Assembly (NCBI GenBank): GCA_026967495.1
Contig: CP114060.1
Span: 4,216,001-4,280,000 of the forward strand
Length of the DNA: 64,000 nt
Origin: Rouxiella badensis
GTDB lineage: Bacteria > Pseudomonadota > Gammaproteobacteria > Enterobacterales > Enterobacteriaceae
Reading direction: 5' to 3'
How positions within the stretch are numbered: the stretch's first letter is position 1; every line of letters begins with the position of its first letter. This document shows positions 55,780-63,429 of this stretch, in pieces. The position numbers were made by a program, and so were the translations under genes. The notes below the pieces were generated by a model. That model was not told the origin of the DNA. It worked only from the letters and a program-made list of their open reading frames with translations, and ran no database searches.

Positions 55780-55931
55780 CCAATAAAAAAGGGCCACCTC
55801 AGTGACCCTTCTGAAAGTATGACCCGCCAAAAAGACAAAACCCCGCCAGGGCGAGGTTTTAAAATTTTTACAGTTACCGAACTCAGCAACCACTTTTAAC
55901 AGAGTAGAGGATGATTTTCGGACCGCGTGAG
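55780..55931. repeat. Duplicated block, copy A (Q 3' end remnant plus two terminators)
   Basis: Imperfect copy of 56681-56813. Read on the minus strand it starts with CTCACGCGGTCCG, encodes LTRS...C* in register with the end of the Q protein, and has AAAGTGG then a hairpin AACCTCGCC/GGCGGGGTT and a hairpin GGGTCAC/GTGGCCC with T-tail. It indicates a former Q gene end at this site. Confidence 0.75.
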
Positions 55932-55988
55932 TTTTTTTAATTTTTTAATATTAAGCGAAGTCCCAGAATATGGAGCTCCATAGTGGCT

Positions 55989-56564
55989 CTACAGGTATTT
56001 TTCTTTCAACGCCACCAACTCCGCTTCTGCATCCTTCCCAAGGACCTTAATGCCCTGTTCGACAAAGGCAAAGAACGCTTCGCTCTTGGTTTTTAGCTCC
56101 GCAAGCGGTGACAAGGTCGTCGTATCCGTATTAGTCTTGCTCGCAGTCGTTGTATCGGTGGAGGTCACAGCGGCTTCGACAGCAGATGTTGTCGTGGCAT
56201 CAGAGGCTGAGTTTGAAGAGGCAGCCATCACCTCGGTAACAACGGGAGATGCAGTAGTTGCAACCAAAGATGTCGTCGCGCTGAAATTGACGACAACAGC
56301 AGCAGCCGTTCCATCCGTTAGTGTAGCGGTCACGGTGGCGCTACCCGCGGTCAAACTGATAACGCTTGCGGTAATTTGGCCCTTCTCATCGGTAGACGTT
56401 GACACTGCGGTGACTTTTGCACCGTTATCTGCGCTAAAAGTGACACTTACGCCCGAGACGGCAGCACCGGTGTCGTCGACGACCGTGGCCTGTACGCTGT
56501 CTGCAGCGACCGCATCGGCAAGCTGATTATCCAGTACGGCTACAAGTGTTAATGTCGTCATCAT
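55989..56564 (-). CDS. Small Ig-like (Big_1) domain protein of a phage lysis locus
   Basis: 191 residues from the ATG at 56564 (MMTTLTLVAVLDNQLADAVA), 7 bases after AGGAG; the frame to 56684 has no ribosome-binding site. Residues ~3-100 form one Ig-like domain (DSVQATVVDDTGAAVSGVSV, DEKGQITASVISLTAGSATV) related to the N-terminus of the tailspike. A Ser/Thr/Ala-rich linker follows, then a helical end LAELKTKSEAFFAFVEQGIK...LVALKEKYL. No signal peptide. It is flanked on both sides by the duplicated terminator block. Confidence 0.75.
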   Translation of the reverse strand: MMTTLTLVAVLDNQLADAVAADSVQATVVDDTGAAVSGVSVTFSADNGAKVTAVSTSTDEKGQITASVISLTAGSATVTATLTDGTAAAVVVNFSATTSLVATTASPVVTEVMAASSNSASDATTTSAVEAAVTSTDTTTASKTNTDTTTLSPLAELKTKSEAFFAFVEQGIKVLGKDAEAELVALKEKYL

Positions 56565-56680
56565 ATTCTCCTGAGTTATGTATGTTTCTGCGGGATTATT
56601 CGAGGTGTAATAAAGACCTTTCAGCCAGACAAGGAAGCACTTAATCATTTTGCCTGTCCTCGTGGAGGGTAAAATTGAAT

Positions 56681-56813
56681 CCAATAAAAAAGGGCCACCG
56701 AAGTGGCCCTTTAGAACGTAAAAACCCCGCCGAAGCGAGGTTTTATGGGATAGGGCTACGTGACTCAGTAACCACTTTTAATAGAATAAACGGCTTTTTG
56801 CGGACCGCGTGAG
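56681..56813. repeat. Duplicated block, copy B (end of Q gene plus two terminators)
   Basis: Matches 55780-55931. It covers the last 12 codons of the antiterminator Q (stop at 56778-56780) and two hairpins on the minus strand: AACCTCGCttcgGCGGGGTT with a T-tail, and GGGCCACttcgGTGGCCC followed by TTTTTTATT. Terminators directly after Q are the usual targets of Q antitermination in lambdoid phages. Confidence 0.78.
56690..56745 (-). terminator. Tandem terminators downstream of Q (tR'-like)
   Basis: Two minus-strand hairpins with UUCG loops and T-tails (at ~56722-56745 and ~56690-56712) lie just after the antiterminator gene and ahead of the lysis genes, so late expression would need Q-mediated readthrough. 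The role is inferred from lambdoid phages. Confidence 0.75.
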
Positions 56814-57209
56814 CACTTTTTTTGGTTCTTTATAAATTTCAACCATCGGGTCCATGTCCAGCCGGGTATCGAGCGTAGCCAGGCAGCCCTCCACAAATCC
56901 TTCTGCCATTTGCAGCATAATGCGTACCAGTTTCTCATCCCTCTTCATTGCACGAGCGATCGCTCGCTTAGGCTGATTCATCACATAATGAAGAATCAGA
57001 ATCTGGTATTCCTCTGGTTTAAGGTTTTTTAGTCGGGTTACGCAGCCGTCAATCAGCAGACCATCATCATCGCAGCATGAAAGTCGTGACTTATAGGTAT
57101 CGGGGAGCAGGCTTCTGAAACCGGCGGCCGTTTTCTGCCAGTCAAGTTGACTGTTGTTTGCAGCTGCCCAGCCGCCCCAGCGCTCTAAAACTTGTGGTAT
57201 ATCTCTCAT
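56778..57209 (-). CDS. Phage antitermination protein Q-like
   Basis: 143 residues, MRDIPQVLERWGGWAAANNSQLDW..., with AAGFRSLLPDTYKSRLSCCDDDGLLIDGCV and a helix-turn-helix-like LKPEEYQILILHYVMNQPKRAIARAMKRDEKLVR. The RDIxxVLERWGxWA start and the sigma-4-like core are typical of the Phage_antitermQ family, which lets RNA polymerase read through late terminators. The gene is divergent from the CI-type repressor and its promoter overlaps the operator region at 57310-57372. Confidence 0.85.
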   Translation of the reverse strand: MRDIPQVLERWGGWAAANNSQLDWQKTAAGFRSLLPDTYKSRLSCCDDDGLLIDGCVTRLKNLKPEEYQILILHYVMNQPKRAIARAMKRDEKLVRIMLQMAEGFVEGCLATLDTRLDMDPMVEIYKEPKKVLTRSAKSRLFY

Positions 57210-57309
57210 AAGATGTCCTCCAAAGGTCGCTTTTCTGCTCTGCCGCTGCGCAGTCCGATGAGATTGTGCATCGCTCTCCTAAGCTTTGTTAGCCATCAGG
57301 CTTCACAAG

Positions 57310-57372
57310 CTAAGTTAAGTTAGATAATATATTCAAGGTTAAATTTGATCAAATAAAACTAAGATAACTTAG
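57310..57372. promoter_or_regulatory. Repressor operators between Q and the CI-like gene
   Basis: Two copies of a palindromic site: CTAAGTTAAGTTAG (57310-57323) and CTAAGATAACTTAG (57359-57372), both of the form CTAAG-N4-CTTAG or close to it, in a very AT-rich divergent promoter region. They are the likely binding sites of the adjacent repressor, controlling Q and the repressor itself. Confidence 0.75.
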
Positions 57373-57394
57373 TTAATTTAATTGAGAGTGGATT

Positions 57395-58027
57395 ATGGAA
57401 TCAGTTGGAGCACGACTTAAGAGGCTACGCAGGATAACCAAGACCACGCAAAAAGCCTTGGGTGAATACTGCGGCGTTTCAGATGTAACGGTGGGATATT
57501 GGGAGAAGGATCTCAACGTCCCTAAGGCAGAATCTCTGTTAAAGCTTGCAAAATACTTTAATACCTCAGAAGCTTATATACTTTATGGTACTGATTTTGC
57601 TGGACTACAGCCGCTGGTGACCAGTGTGAGAAAAATCCCTATCCTTTCCTGGGTACAGGCAGGCGTGTTCACTGAATCAGAATCAACTGAACTATTTGAG
57701 AGCGCAGATTACTGGATGGAAACCGGGTTAAGAGTCTCTTCAGACGCATTTGCTCTAACGGTGCGGGGTGATTCAATGACTAACCCTTCCGGACTTCCGA
57801 GTATTCCGGAAGGCTCGACCGTCATTGTCGATCCCCACGTCGAGGCAACAAACGGGAAAATTGTTGTCGCTCGTATTGCGGGAACCAGTGAAGCAACGAT
57901 GAAAAAGTTGGTGATCGATGGTCCCAACAAATATCTGGTGCCCCTCAATCCTCGCTATGCCAATATTCCCATCAACGGTAACTGCGAGATAATCGGCGTG
58001 GTACGCGGCGTCCAGTACGAAATCTAG
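57395..58027 (+). CDS. CI-type phage repressor (HTH plus S24 peptidase domain)
   Basis: 210 residues. N-terminal HTH_3 domain (ARLKRLRRITKTTQKALGEYCGVSDVTVGYWEK in outline, residues 6-38). A cleavage-site-like Ala89-Gly90 lies in VQAGVF. The C-terminal S24/LexA-like domain has Ser127 in RGDSM and a catalytic Lys near 170-171 (EATMKKLVIDG). This is the lambda CI/LexA self-cleavage architecture, so RecA-stimulated (SOS) inactivation is expected. Divergent from Q. Confidence 0.9.
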   Translation: MESVGARLKRLRRITKTTQKALGEYCGVSDVTVGYWEKDLNVPKAESLLKLAKYFNTSEAYILYGTDFAGLQPLVTSVRKIPILSWVQAGVFTESESTELFESADYWMETGLRVSSDAFALTVRGDSMTNPSGLPSIPEGSTVIVDPHVEATNGKIVVARIAGTSEATMKKLVIDGPNKYLVPLNPRYANIPINGNCEIIGVVRGVQYEI

Positions 58028-58270
58028 AGAAAGTTAGTTTTACCTGAAATAAAGAGTGAAAGCGGCAAAGTTTTCACTCTTTTTTTATGTCGACTATTTA
58101 GCCGAAAGTTCTGGAAGTTGGGTTTAGGATCGCCTGTAAAGCTCATAAAATCGCCGATTTATCAAAAAACAAACGCGTCGTGCCGCCTGTCATCTTCGCC
58201 TTAAGACTTGAGATATCTGGAAAATAAACCATATTCAAAGTAATTTTCACCTTGTTGTAAGGAGTGACAG

Positions 58271-58453
58271 ATGGCAGAGAAATTCGAAGCAGGTGACGTG
58301 GTACTGCTTAAATCTGGTGGTCCAAAAATGACTGTCGACAGTTACGATCAGGATGATGAGAAGTATCGCTGTGAATGGTTTGTTGACGGCAAAGTACAGC
58401 ATCAGTTGTTCAGAGGCTCATCGCTTGAAAAGTACGTGTCCGTCGGATGGTAA
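58271..58453 (+). CDS. yodC: YodC family protein (DUF2158)
   Basis: 60 residues, MAEKFEAGDVVLLKSGGPKM and YRCEWFVDGKVQHQLFRGSSLEKY, a small SH3-like beta-barrel family matching E. coli YodC. Function unknown. AAGGAG lies 6 bases before the ATG. It lies just outside the lysis locus and may be chromosomal or phage-borne. Confidence 0.85.
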   Translation: MAEKFEAGDVVLLKSGGPKMTVDSYDQDDEKYRCEWFVDGKVQHQLFRGSSLEKYVSVGW

Positions 58454-58867
58454 GCTCCGTATGCTTAATAACTTCTGTAAATAGCGTTTCAAATTGAAAA
58501 AAGCTCGTTACAGGAATTCTTATGAAATCTACCGAGGCCTGCTGGGCCAGGAGTGCGTTCTTCATGCGAATGCAGAGCCTGAGGCAAGAATAAATAGGCT
58601 TAGAAAAAAGAGAGATACTTGCTTCAAATGACGCCAGTCGCCGCAAAGTTTCTGTATAAAAACGAGGGGAAGACGTTAAAAACCGAGGAAGTGCAGATAA
58701 CCCTCCTCTTTATAGCAGTTACAAAGCGTTAGAAGCCCTAATGACAAGGCTCTCGACGGGTTATTGCGAAGCGTAGAGAGTCATTAACTGTCACAATCAA
58801 ACATACATGACTTTTGTCATAAAGGTATCATCGGCGGAAATTCCCACTCCGCTATATGAGATCTTCA
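58454..58867. other. Intergenic stretch after yodC
   Basis: About 410 bp with only spurious-looking ORFs. A small inverted repeat ATGAC-tttt-GTCAT lies at 58806-58820. I see no RNA gene or clear phage remnant. Confidence 0.5.
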
Positions 58868-58981
58868 ATGAGTATAAAACGTCATCTTTTACGCCACTGG
58901 AACTCCTACTTTGTCCTGTCCCTCTGCGCTTTCTGGTTGGCCTTCTCCGTACCTTGTGTTCTTTTGGCCCTCTACGGATAA
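58868..58981 (+). CDS. Putative tiny membrane protein (37 residues)
   Basis: Reads MSIKRHLLRHWNSYFVLSLC then a continuous hydrophobic helix (AFWLAFSVPCVLLALYG) to the stop. Basic N-terminus and one helix give an N-in membrane peptide. GAGATC lies about 9 bases before the ATG. No family recognised; evidence is the pattern alone. Confidence 0.35.
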   Translation: MSIKRHLLRHWNSYFVLSLCAFWLAFSVPCVLLALYG

Positions 58982-59239
58982 ACGTTTCTGCACTGCGCTC
59001 TTCTTGCCACCAGGCACCACATTCACTGCTTCCAGGTTGACTCACCGAGTAAAAACGCAAAGCGAATCTGCCGCAGAGACAAAGCCAAAAAGTGGAGGTT
59101 TTGATGAGTTTTCACTTTGATTAATAAGGTGAAAATCTTTATTACATGCAGCAAACACTGACAGCACATTATCCCTACTAAGGCAGTGGTTAATGTATTA
59201 CCATTCGCGTCCCCCACAAATAAGAATCATAGGTAATTC

Positions 59240-59356
59240 ATGTCCAGCAATGTAGTTCTTCTCGCGGCCGCTTTGGTACTTGCGGTGATTGGCGTTTACT
59301 TCGGTTTCTCTGCATTCAAAGAACACAGAGTGAAATCACGTACCTTTAAGCGTTAA
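59240..59356 (+). CDS. Putative small membrane protein (38 residues)
   Basis: Reads MSSNVVLLAAALVLAVIGVY, then FGFSAFKEHRVKSRTFKR. One N-terminal membrane helix and a basic cytosolic tail. AGG lies 7 bases before the ATG. Base composition and codon use look like a real gene. No family recognised. It is the last gene before the leuZ-derived repeat. Confidence 0.55.
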   Translation: MSSNVVLLAAALVLAVIGVYFGFSAFKEHRVKSRTFKR

Positions 59357-59410
59357 GCGCATCTTTTAGCGTTAAGAACCGTGCAGCACGCTGTGCGGCT
59401 TACTCGCTGT

Positions 59411-59440
59411 TTCCATGGTGCCCGGGACGAGACTTGAACT
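59411..59440 (+). repeat. Attachment-site-like copy of the leuZ 3' end
   Basis: 30 bp identical to 59882-59911 except for one base (G for A at the tenth position). The second copy is the 3' end of the tRNA-Leu gene. The sequence beyond the T-arm diverges, so this is not a full tRNA. Together the two form direct repeats flanking an integrase remnant, the signature of an attL/attR pair. Confidence 0.82.
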
Positions 59441-59508
59441 TTGACCTGCTCCCCGTTGATTAGTACACCCCAATGTTAGTAATGTCTTCATTTGCCCCTT
59501 AAAAAAGG

Positions 59509-59783
59509 CATGAGTAGCTTCTTCATTTTGCATCAGCCATCAGGTTCAAGGTACACACGGGATGGGTTTTAACAGTCGTTGGGCTGCAGCGAGGGAAGAA
59601 GCCAGAGAGAAGTTTCCAGAAATAGAGTTTGATTTCACCTTCCATGATTTGAAAGCGAAGGGAATATCAGATTTAACCGGTACGCTGCGTGACAAGCAGG
59701 AAATTTCAGGACATAAAAATTCATCCCAAACGGCGATTTACGACCGGAAGATGAAGATAGTCCCAGTAGTAGGAGACCAATAA
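59509..59783 (+). pseudogene. Tyrosine recombinase (integrase) C-terminal remnant
   Basis: The frame ending at 59783 reads GFNSRWAAAREEAREKFP, FTFHDLKAKGISDLTGTLRD and KQEISGHKNSSQTAIYDRKM. It keeps the box II HDLxAKGISD and SGH..Y motifs with the nucleophilic Tyr, as in P2/phage-type integrases. Just upstream, another frame gives SGSRYTRDGF, joined by a probable extra T at 59567-59570. Everything before ~59509 is missing. It lies between the two att-like repeats at leuZ. Confidence 0.8.
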
Positions 59784-59881
59784 TATTATGAAAGGATATT
59801 ATGAAACCCCAAAAACAAAAAAACCACCCGAAGGTGGCATAACGACATTACTACTTTATTGCTTTTGATTATTCAGTAATT

Positions 59882-59911
59882 TTCCATGGTACCCGGGACG
59901 AGACTTGAACT
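59882..59911 (+). repeat. Attachment-site copy inside the leuZ 3' end
   Basis: Second copy of the 30-bp direct repeat (29/30 identity with 59411-59440), overlapping the acceptor and T-arm of tRNA-Leu. Confidence 0.82.
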
Positions 59912-59973
59912 CGTACAGCGCGAACGCCGAGGGATTTTAAATCCCTTGTGTCTACCGATTCCACCACCCGAGA
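59887..59973 (-). tRNA. leuZ: tRNA-Leu (UAA)
   Basis: 87-nt class II tRNA with encoded CCA, long variable arm, and anticodon loop TTTAAAA (anticodon TAA) between GGGA/TCCC stem strands. Co-linear with E. coli leuZ. The 5' acceptor strand reads TCTCGGG and pairs with CCCGGGT at the 3' side with a T-T mismatch at position 1-72 and a G-U at 3-70. E. coli has G1 and C3, so the 5' end is slightly odd here and could contain a sequence error. Confidence 0.92.
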
Positions 59974-59984
59974 TCCGGGAAAAT

Positions 59985-60058
59985 TGGAGGCGCGTTCCGG
60001 AGTCGAACCGGACTAGGCGGATTTGCAATCCGCTACATAACCGCTTTGTTAACGCGCC
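59985..60058 (-). tRNA. cysT: tRNA-Cys (GCA)
   Basis: 74 nt with encoded CCA; acceptor GGCGCGT/ACGCGCC, anticodon GCA in GGATTGCAAATCC. Nearly identical to E. coli cysT. Middle gene of the glyW-cysT-leuZ cluster. Confidence 0.96.
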
Positions 60059-60113
60059 TTAATTCTTTACTTATCTTGCTGTTACACAGAACATTGTTCT
60101 ATATAATCGAATT

Positions 60114-60189
<76 letters not shown>

Positions 60190-60337
60190 TTTAATCAGAA
60201 CTTACTGATTTTTTTAACTTATCTTCTGGCTAATTGCTTGCTGCCTTCCGATGCGTTGCATTCTACTTACCTGACGCGGTGAGTCAATAAAATTATCGAC
60301 TCATCGTGATTGATTGCCGTTTTTTAAATCACTTCGA

Positions 60338-60886
60338 TCAAGGTTCCAGCAAATCATTACGTGCGGCGAACAAATACTGGAACATCGACCAGAAAGTCAG
60401 CACTGCCGCGATGTATAAGGCAACCACGCCAACGCCCACGGCGATATCGTTTGGACGCCACAGCAGCGCCACCAGCGAAAGCATCTGCGCCATGGTTTTC
60501 ACTTTACCAATCCATGAAACGGCCACGCTGCTGCGTTTACCAATCTCGGCCATCCACTCTCTCAGCGCAGAAATGATAATTTCGCGAGCAATCATAGTCG
60601 CCGCAGGCAAGGTTATCCACCAAGCGTGGAAATATTCGGCCACCAGAACCAGCGCAATCGCAACCAGTACCTTGTCAGCGACCGGGTCGAGAAAAGCGCC
60701 GAAACGTGTGGTTTGCTTCCAGCGGCGGGCAAGATACCCGTCAAACCAGTCGGTGATGGCGGCGAGAACGAAAATCAGGGCACAGGCTGCCGGAGCTCAG
60801 ACGTAAGGCAGATAAAAAGCCAATACGAAGAACGGGATCATGGCAACGCGAAACAGGGTAAGGCACGTCGGTATATTAAATTGCAT
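60338..60886 (-). pseudogene. pgsA: CDP-diacylglycerol-glycerol-3-phosphate 3-phosphatidyltransferase with in-frame TGA
   Basis: PgsA makes phosphatidylglycerol phosphate and is normally essential. From the ATG at 60886 the frame gives MQFNIPTCLTLFRVAMIPFF and VLAFYLPYV, then TGA (60799-60797), then APAACALIF...ITDWFDGYLARRWKQTTRFGAFLDPVADK, which holds the full CDP-alcohol phosphotransferase motif DG-AR-G-D-D. E. coli has Trp (TGG) at the stop position. There is no frameshift; total length is 182 codons as in E. coli. A single G-to-A change explains it, by error or mutation. Confidence 0.9.
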
Positions 60887-60943
60887 GTGCGTAGGTAACT
60901 ATCTGTCCGATGTAGATATTATGAGTATGTTGCTACAATGACC

Positions 60944-62780
60944 CTAGTGTTTCAACGCATTATGGATTTTTTCTGCCAATGCGTGTGAAATACCCGGCAC
61001 TTTTGCAATTTCCTCTGCGCTGGCATTCAACAACGGCTGAATGCCTCCCATATACTTCAGTAGAACCTGGCGACGTTTCGGACCGACGCCCTCTATCTCT
61101 TCAAGTGCGCTGGTATTTCTGACCTTGGCACGCTTCTGACGGTGACCGGTAATGGCATGATTGTGCGAATCGTCGCGAATATGCTGTATCACGTGAAGTG
61201 CAGGCGAGTCCGAAGGCAACGCAATCCCCTCTCCTTCCGCCTTGAAGAACAAAGTTTCCAGTCCGGCTTTACGATCTGCGCCTTTGGCAATACCAATCAG
61301 CAGCGGTTTTGATTTGTCCCAGGTAACATCGAGCCTCCTTGAACACGTCTAACGCCATACCGAGCTGCCCTTTCCCGCCGTCGATAAAGATGACGTCAGG
61401 AATTTTTGCCTCTTCTATAGACTTGCCATAACGCCGATTAAGTACCTGAGTCATCGCCGCATAGTCATCGCCCGGGGTGATCCCAGTGATATTATAGCGG
61501 CGATATTCAGCGCGCACCGGACCGTTGGCATCAAATACCACACAGGAAGCGACCGTTTGCTCCCCCATGGTGTGACTGATGTCAAAACACTCCATTCGAT
61601 TAATCTCGGAGAGATTGAGCGTCTTGGCTAATTCTGCCAATCGCTGGTGAATGGTCGAGCGTTCAGACAGACGCGTCGTCAGCGCCGTGGTGGCGTTAGT
61701 GCGGGCAAGTTTCAGGTAGCGAGCGCGATCCCCACGTGGCTTGCTCTGAATATAAACCTTACGCCCCGCCATCTCGCTCAGCGATTCGGCCAGCAGGTCT
61801 TTTTCAGGCAGGCTGAAGTCGAGCAGTATCTCGCCCGGCAACGTACGCGCCTGGCTTCCCTGCAAGTAGAACTGTCCTACGAAGGTTTGTACCACCTCGG
61901 ACATCTCGGTGCCGCCCGGCACTTTAGGATAATAGCTGCGGCTGCCCAACACTTTGCCCTGGCGAATAAACAGTACGTGCAAACAGGCCATGCCGGATTC
62001 GAAGGCCACGCCGATAACGTCAAGATCTTCACTGTTACCGCTCACGAACTGGCGCTCGGTCACGCGGCGCACGGCCTGGATCTGGTCGCGATAGCGCCCT
62101 GCGTCTTCAAAACGAAGGTCTTTACTTGCCGCTTCCATTCGCTCAATCAGCTGCGTTACCACCTGCTGGTCCTTCCCTTCGAGAAACAGTCGCACATAGT
62201 CAACCTGCTGCTTATATTCCTCTTCACTCACCAGGCCGCTCACGCAAGGCCCGAGACAGCGGCCAATCTGGTATTGCAGGCAGGGACGCGAACGGTTGCG
62301 ATAAACGCTGTTTTCGCATTGGCGGATAGGGAACAGCTTTTGCAGCAGCGCCAGCGTTTCTCGAACCGCATAGGAATTGGGGAAAGGACCGAAATACTCG
62401 CCCTTGGCATGTTTTGCGCCACGGTGAATAGTCAGTCGGGGATGATTATCGGCACTTAAAAAGATCAGCGGGTACGATTTGTCGTCGCGCAGCAGCACGT
62501 TGTACCGCGGCTGATACAGCTTGATATAGTTATGTTCAAGCAGCAGCGCTTCGGTTTCGGTATGCGTGACCGTGACATCGATTTGATCGATATTCTTGAC
62601 CAGAGTCTCCGTCTTGCGACTCGAGACCTGGACACGAAAATAACTGGAAAGCCGTTTTTTGAGATCTTTGGCTTTACCGACGTAAATCACCGTCCCGGAC
62701 GCGTCGTACATTCTGTAGACGCCGGGTTGGCTGGTGACCGTTTTTAAGAAGGCCTGTGGGTCAAAACGCTCATTACTCAC
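60944..62780 (-). pseudogene. uvrC: Excinuclease ABC subunit C, frameshifted near 3' end
   Basis: UvrC makes both incisions in nucleotide excision repair. It starts with GTG at 62780, overlapping the uvrY stop by 8 bp. Seen: GIY-YIG domain (GVYRMYDASGTVIYVGKAKD), the Cys-rich RPCLQYQIGRCLGPC, the UVR domain, and the RNase H-like catalytic FDISHTMGEQTVASCVVFD and DVIFIDGGKGQL. At ~61334 one extra G (GAGGCTC for GAGCTC) shifts the frame, giving a stop at 61269. The proper frame continues LDVTWDKSKPLLIGIAKGAD through the HhH domain EGVGPKRRQVLLKYMGG to 60944. Joined length ~611 matches E. coli 610. Confidence 0.92.
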
Positions 62781-63429
62781 TACCAGATAACGTCTCCGAG
62801 TTGAAAAGACCGTGGCGGATTGCCAGATGGGTCAATTCTACATCACCGTTGATATTTAGTTTACTAAACATTCTATAACGATAACTGTTGACTGTCTTGG
62901 GGCTAAGATTGAGCTGCTCGGAAATTTCGTTCACCTTTTGCCCTTTGGTGATCATCATCATTATCTGAAGCTCACGTTCGGACAGCGTATCAAACGGCGT
63001 TTCTGACTGTGGCTCAAGCTGGCTTAGCGCCATTTGCTGAGCAATATCGGAGGCAATATAGCGCTGGCCAGAATCGACCAGGCGAATCGCGTTGACCACT
63101 TCCTGTGGTGCGGCCCCTTTACTGAGATAACCCGAAGCACCTGCCTGCATCACTTTGGCAGGTAAAGGGTTTTCAGTATAAATAGTCAGCATGATTATCT
63201 TGATATCGGGGCAAAAGCGCACAATCTTCTTCGTGGCTTCAAGGCCGCCAATACCCGGCATGCTCATATCCATCAAGACAATATCGACATGGTTACTGCG
63301 ACACCATTTTACGGCATCTTCACCACACTGCATCTCATCAACAACTTTGATGCCTTTGATATCCTCAAGAATGCGTCGAATCCCTGCGCGCACCAGTTCG
63401 TGGTCATCTACAAGAAGAACGCTAATCAA
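62773..63429 (-). CDS. uvrY: Response regulator UvrY (BarA partner)
   Basis: FixJ/NarL-type regulator that activates csrB/csrC sRNA transcription when phosphorylated by BarA. 218 residues, as in E. coli. The start is TTG at 63429 (TTG-ATT-AGC-GTT), 8 bases after GGAG; E. coli uvrY also uses TTG. Seen: DDHELVRAGIRRILED, phosphoacceptor D54 in IVLMDMSMPG, Thr and Lys switch residues in MLTIYTEN and LSKGAAPQEV, and the LuxR HTH NEISEQLNLSPKTVNSYRYR. Overlaps uvrC by 8 bp. Confidence 0.96.
   Translation of the reverse strand: MISVLLVDDHELVRAGIRRILEDIKGIKVVDEMQCGEDAVKWCRSNHVDIVLMDMSMPGIGGLEATKKIVRFCPDIKIIMLTIYTENPLPAKVMQAGASGYLSKGAAPQEVVNAIRLVDSGQRYIASDIAQQMALSQLEPQSETPFDTLSERELQIMMMITKGQKVNEISEQLNLSPKTVNSYRYRMFSKLNINGDVELTHLAIRHGLFNSETLSGSE

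Larger units (their letters stand above)
55632..55988. other. Non-coding stretch between the Ig-like gene and the holin
   Basis: 357 bp. It contains three 14-bp-spaced TAGAAAGG repeats (55744-55779), a double terminator with a remnant of a Q gene 3' end (55780-55931), and ~55 bp of AT-rich sequence. These are listed separately. A 94-residue minus-strand frame here (55609-55893) lacks any family signal. Confidence 0.6.

Noticed and set aside
58797..59060. 87-residue minus-strand ORF after yodC
   Set aside because: Arg/Ser-rich composition with no family features; it overlaps the small membrane ORF on the other strand.
59411..59440. A fourth tRNA-Leu gene
   Set aside because: Only the 3' acceptor and T-arm part is present; the rest diverges. 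It is an att-like repeat.
61647..62459. 270-residue plus-strand ORF opposite uvrC
   Set aside because: Antisense to a clear uvrC coding frame.
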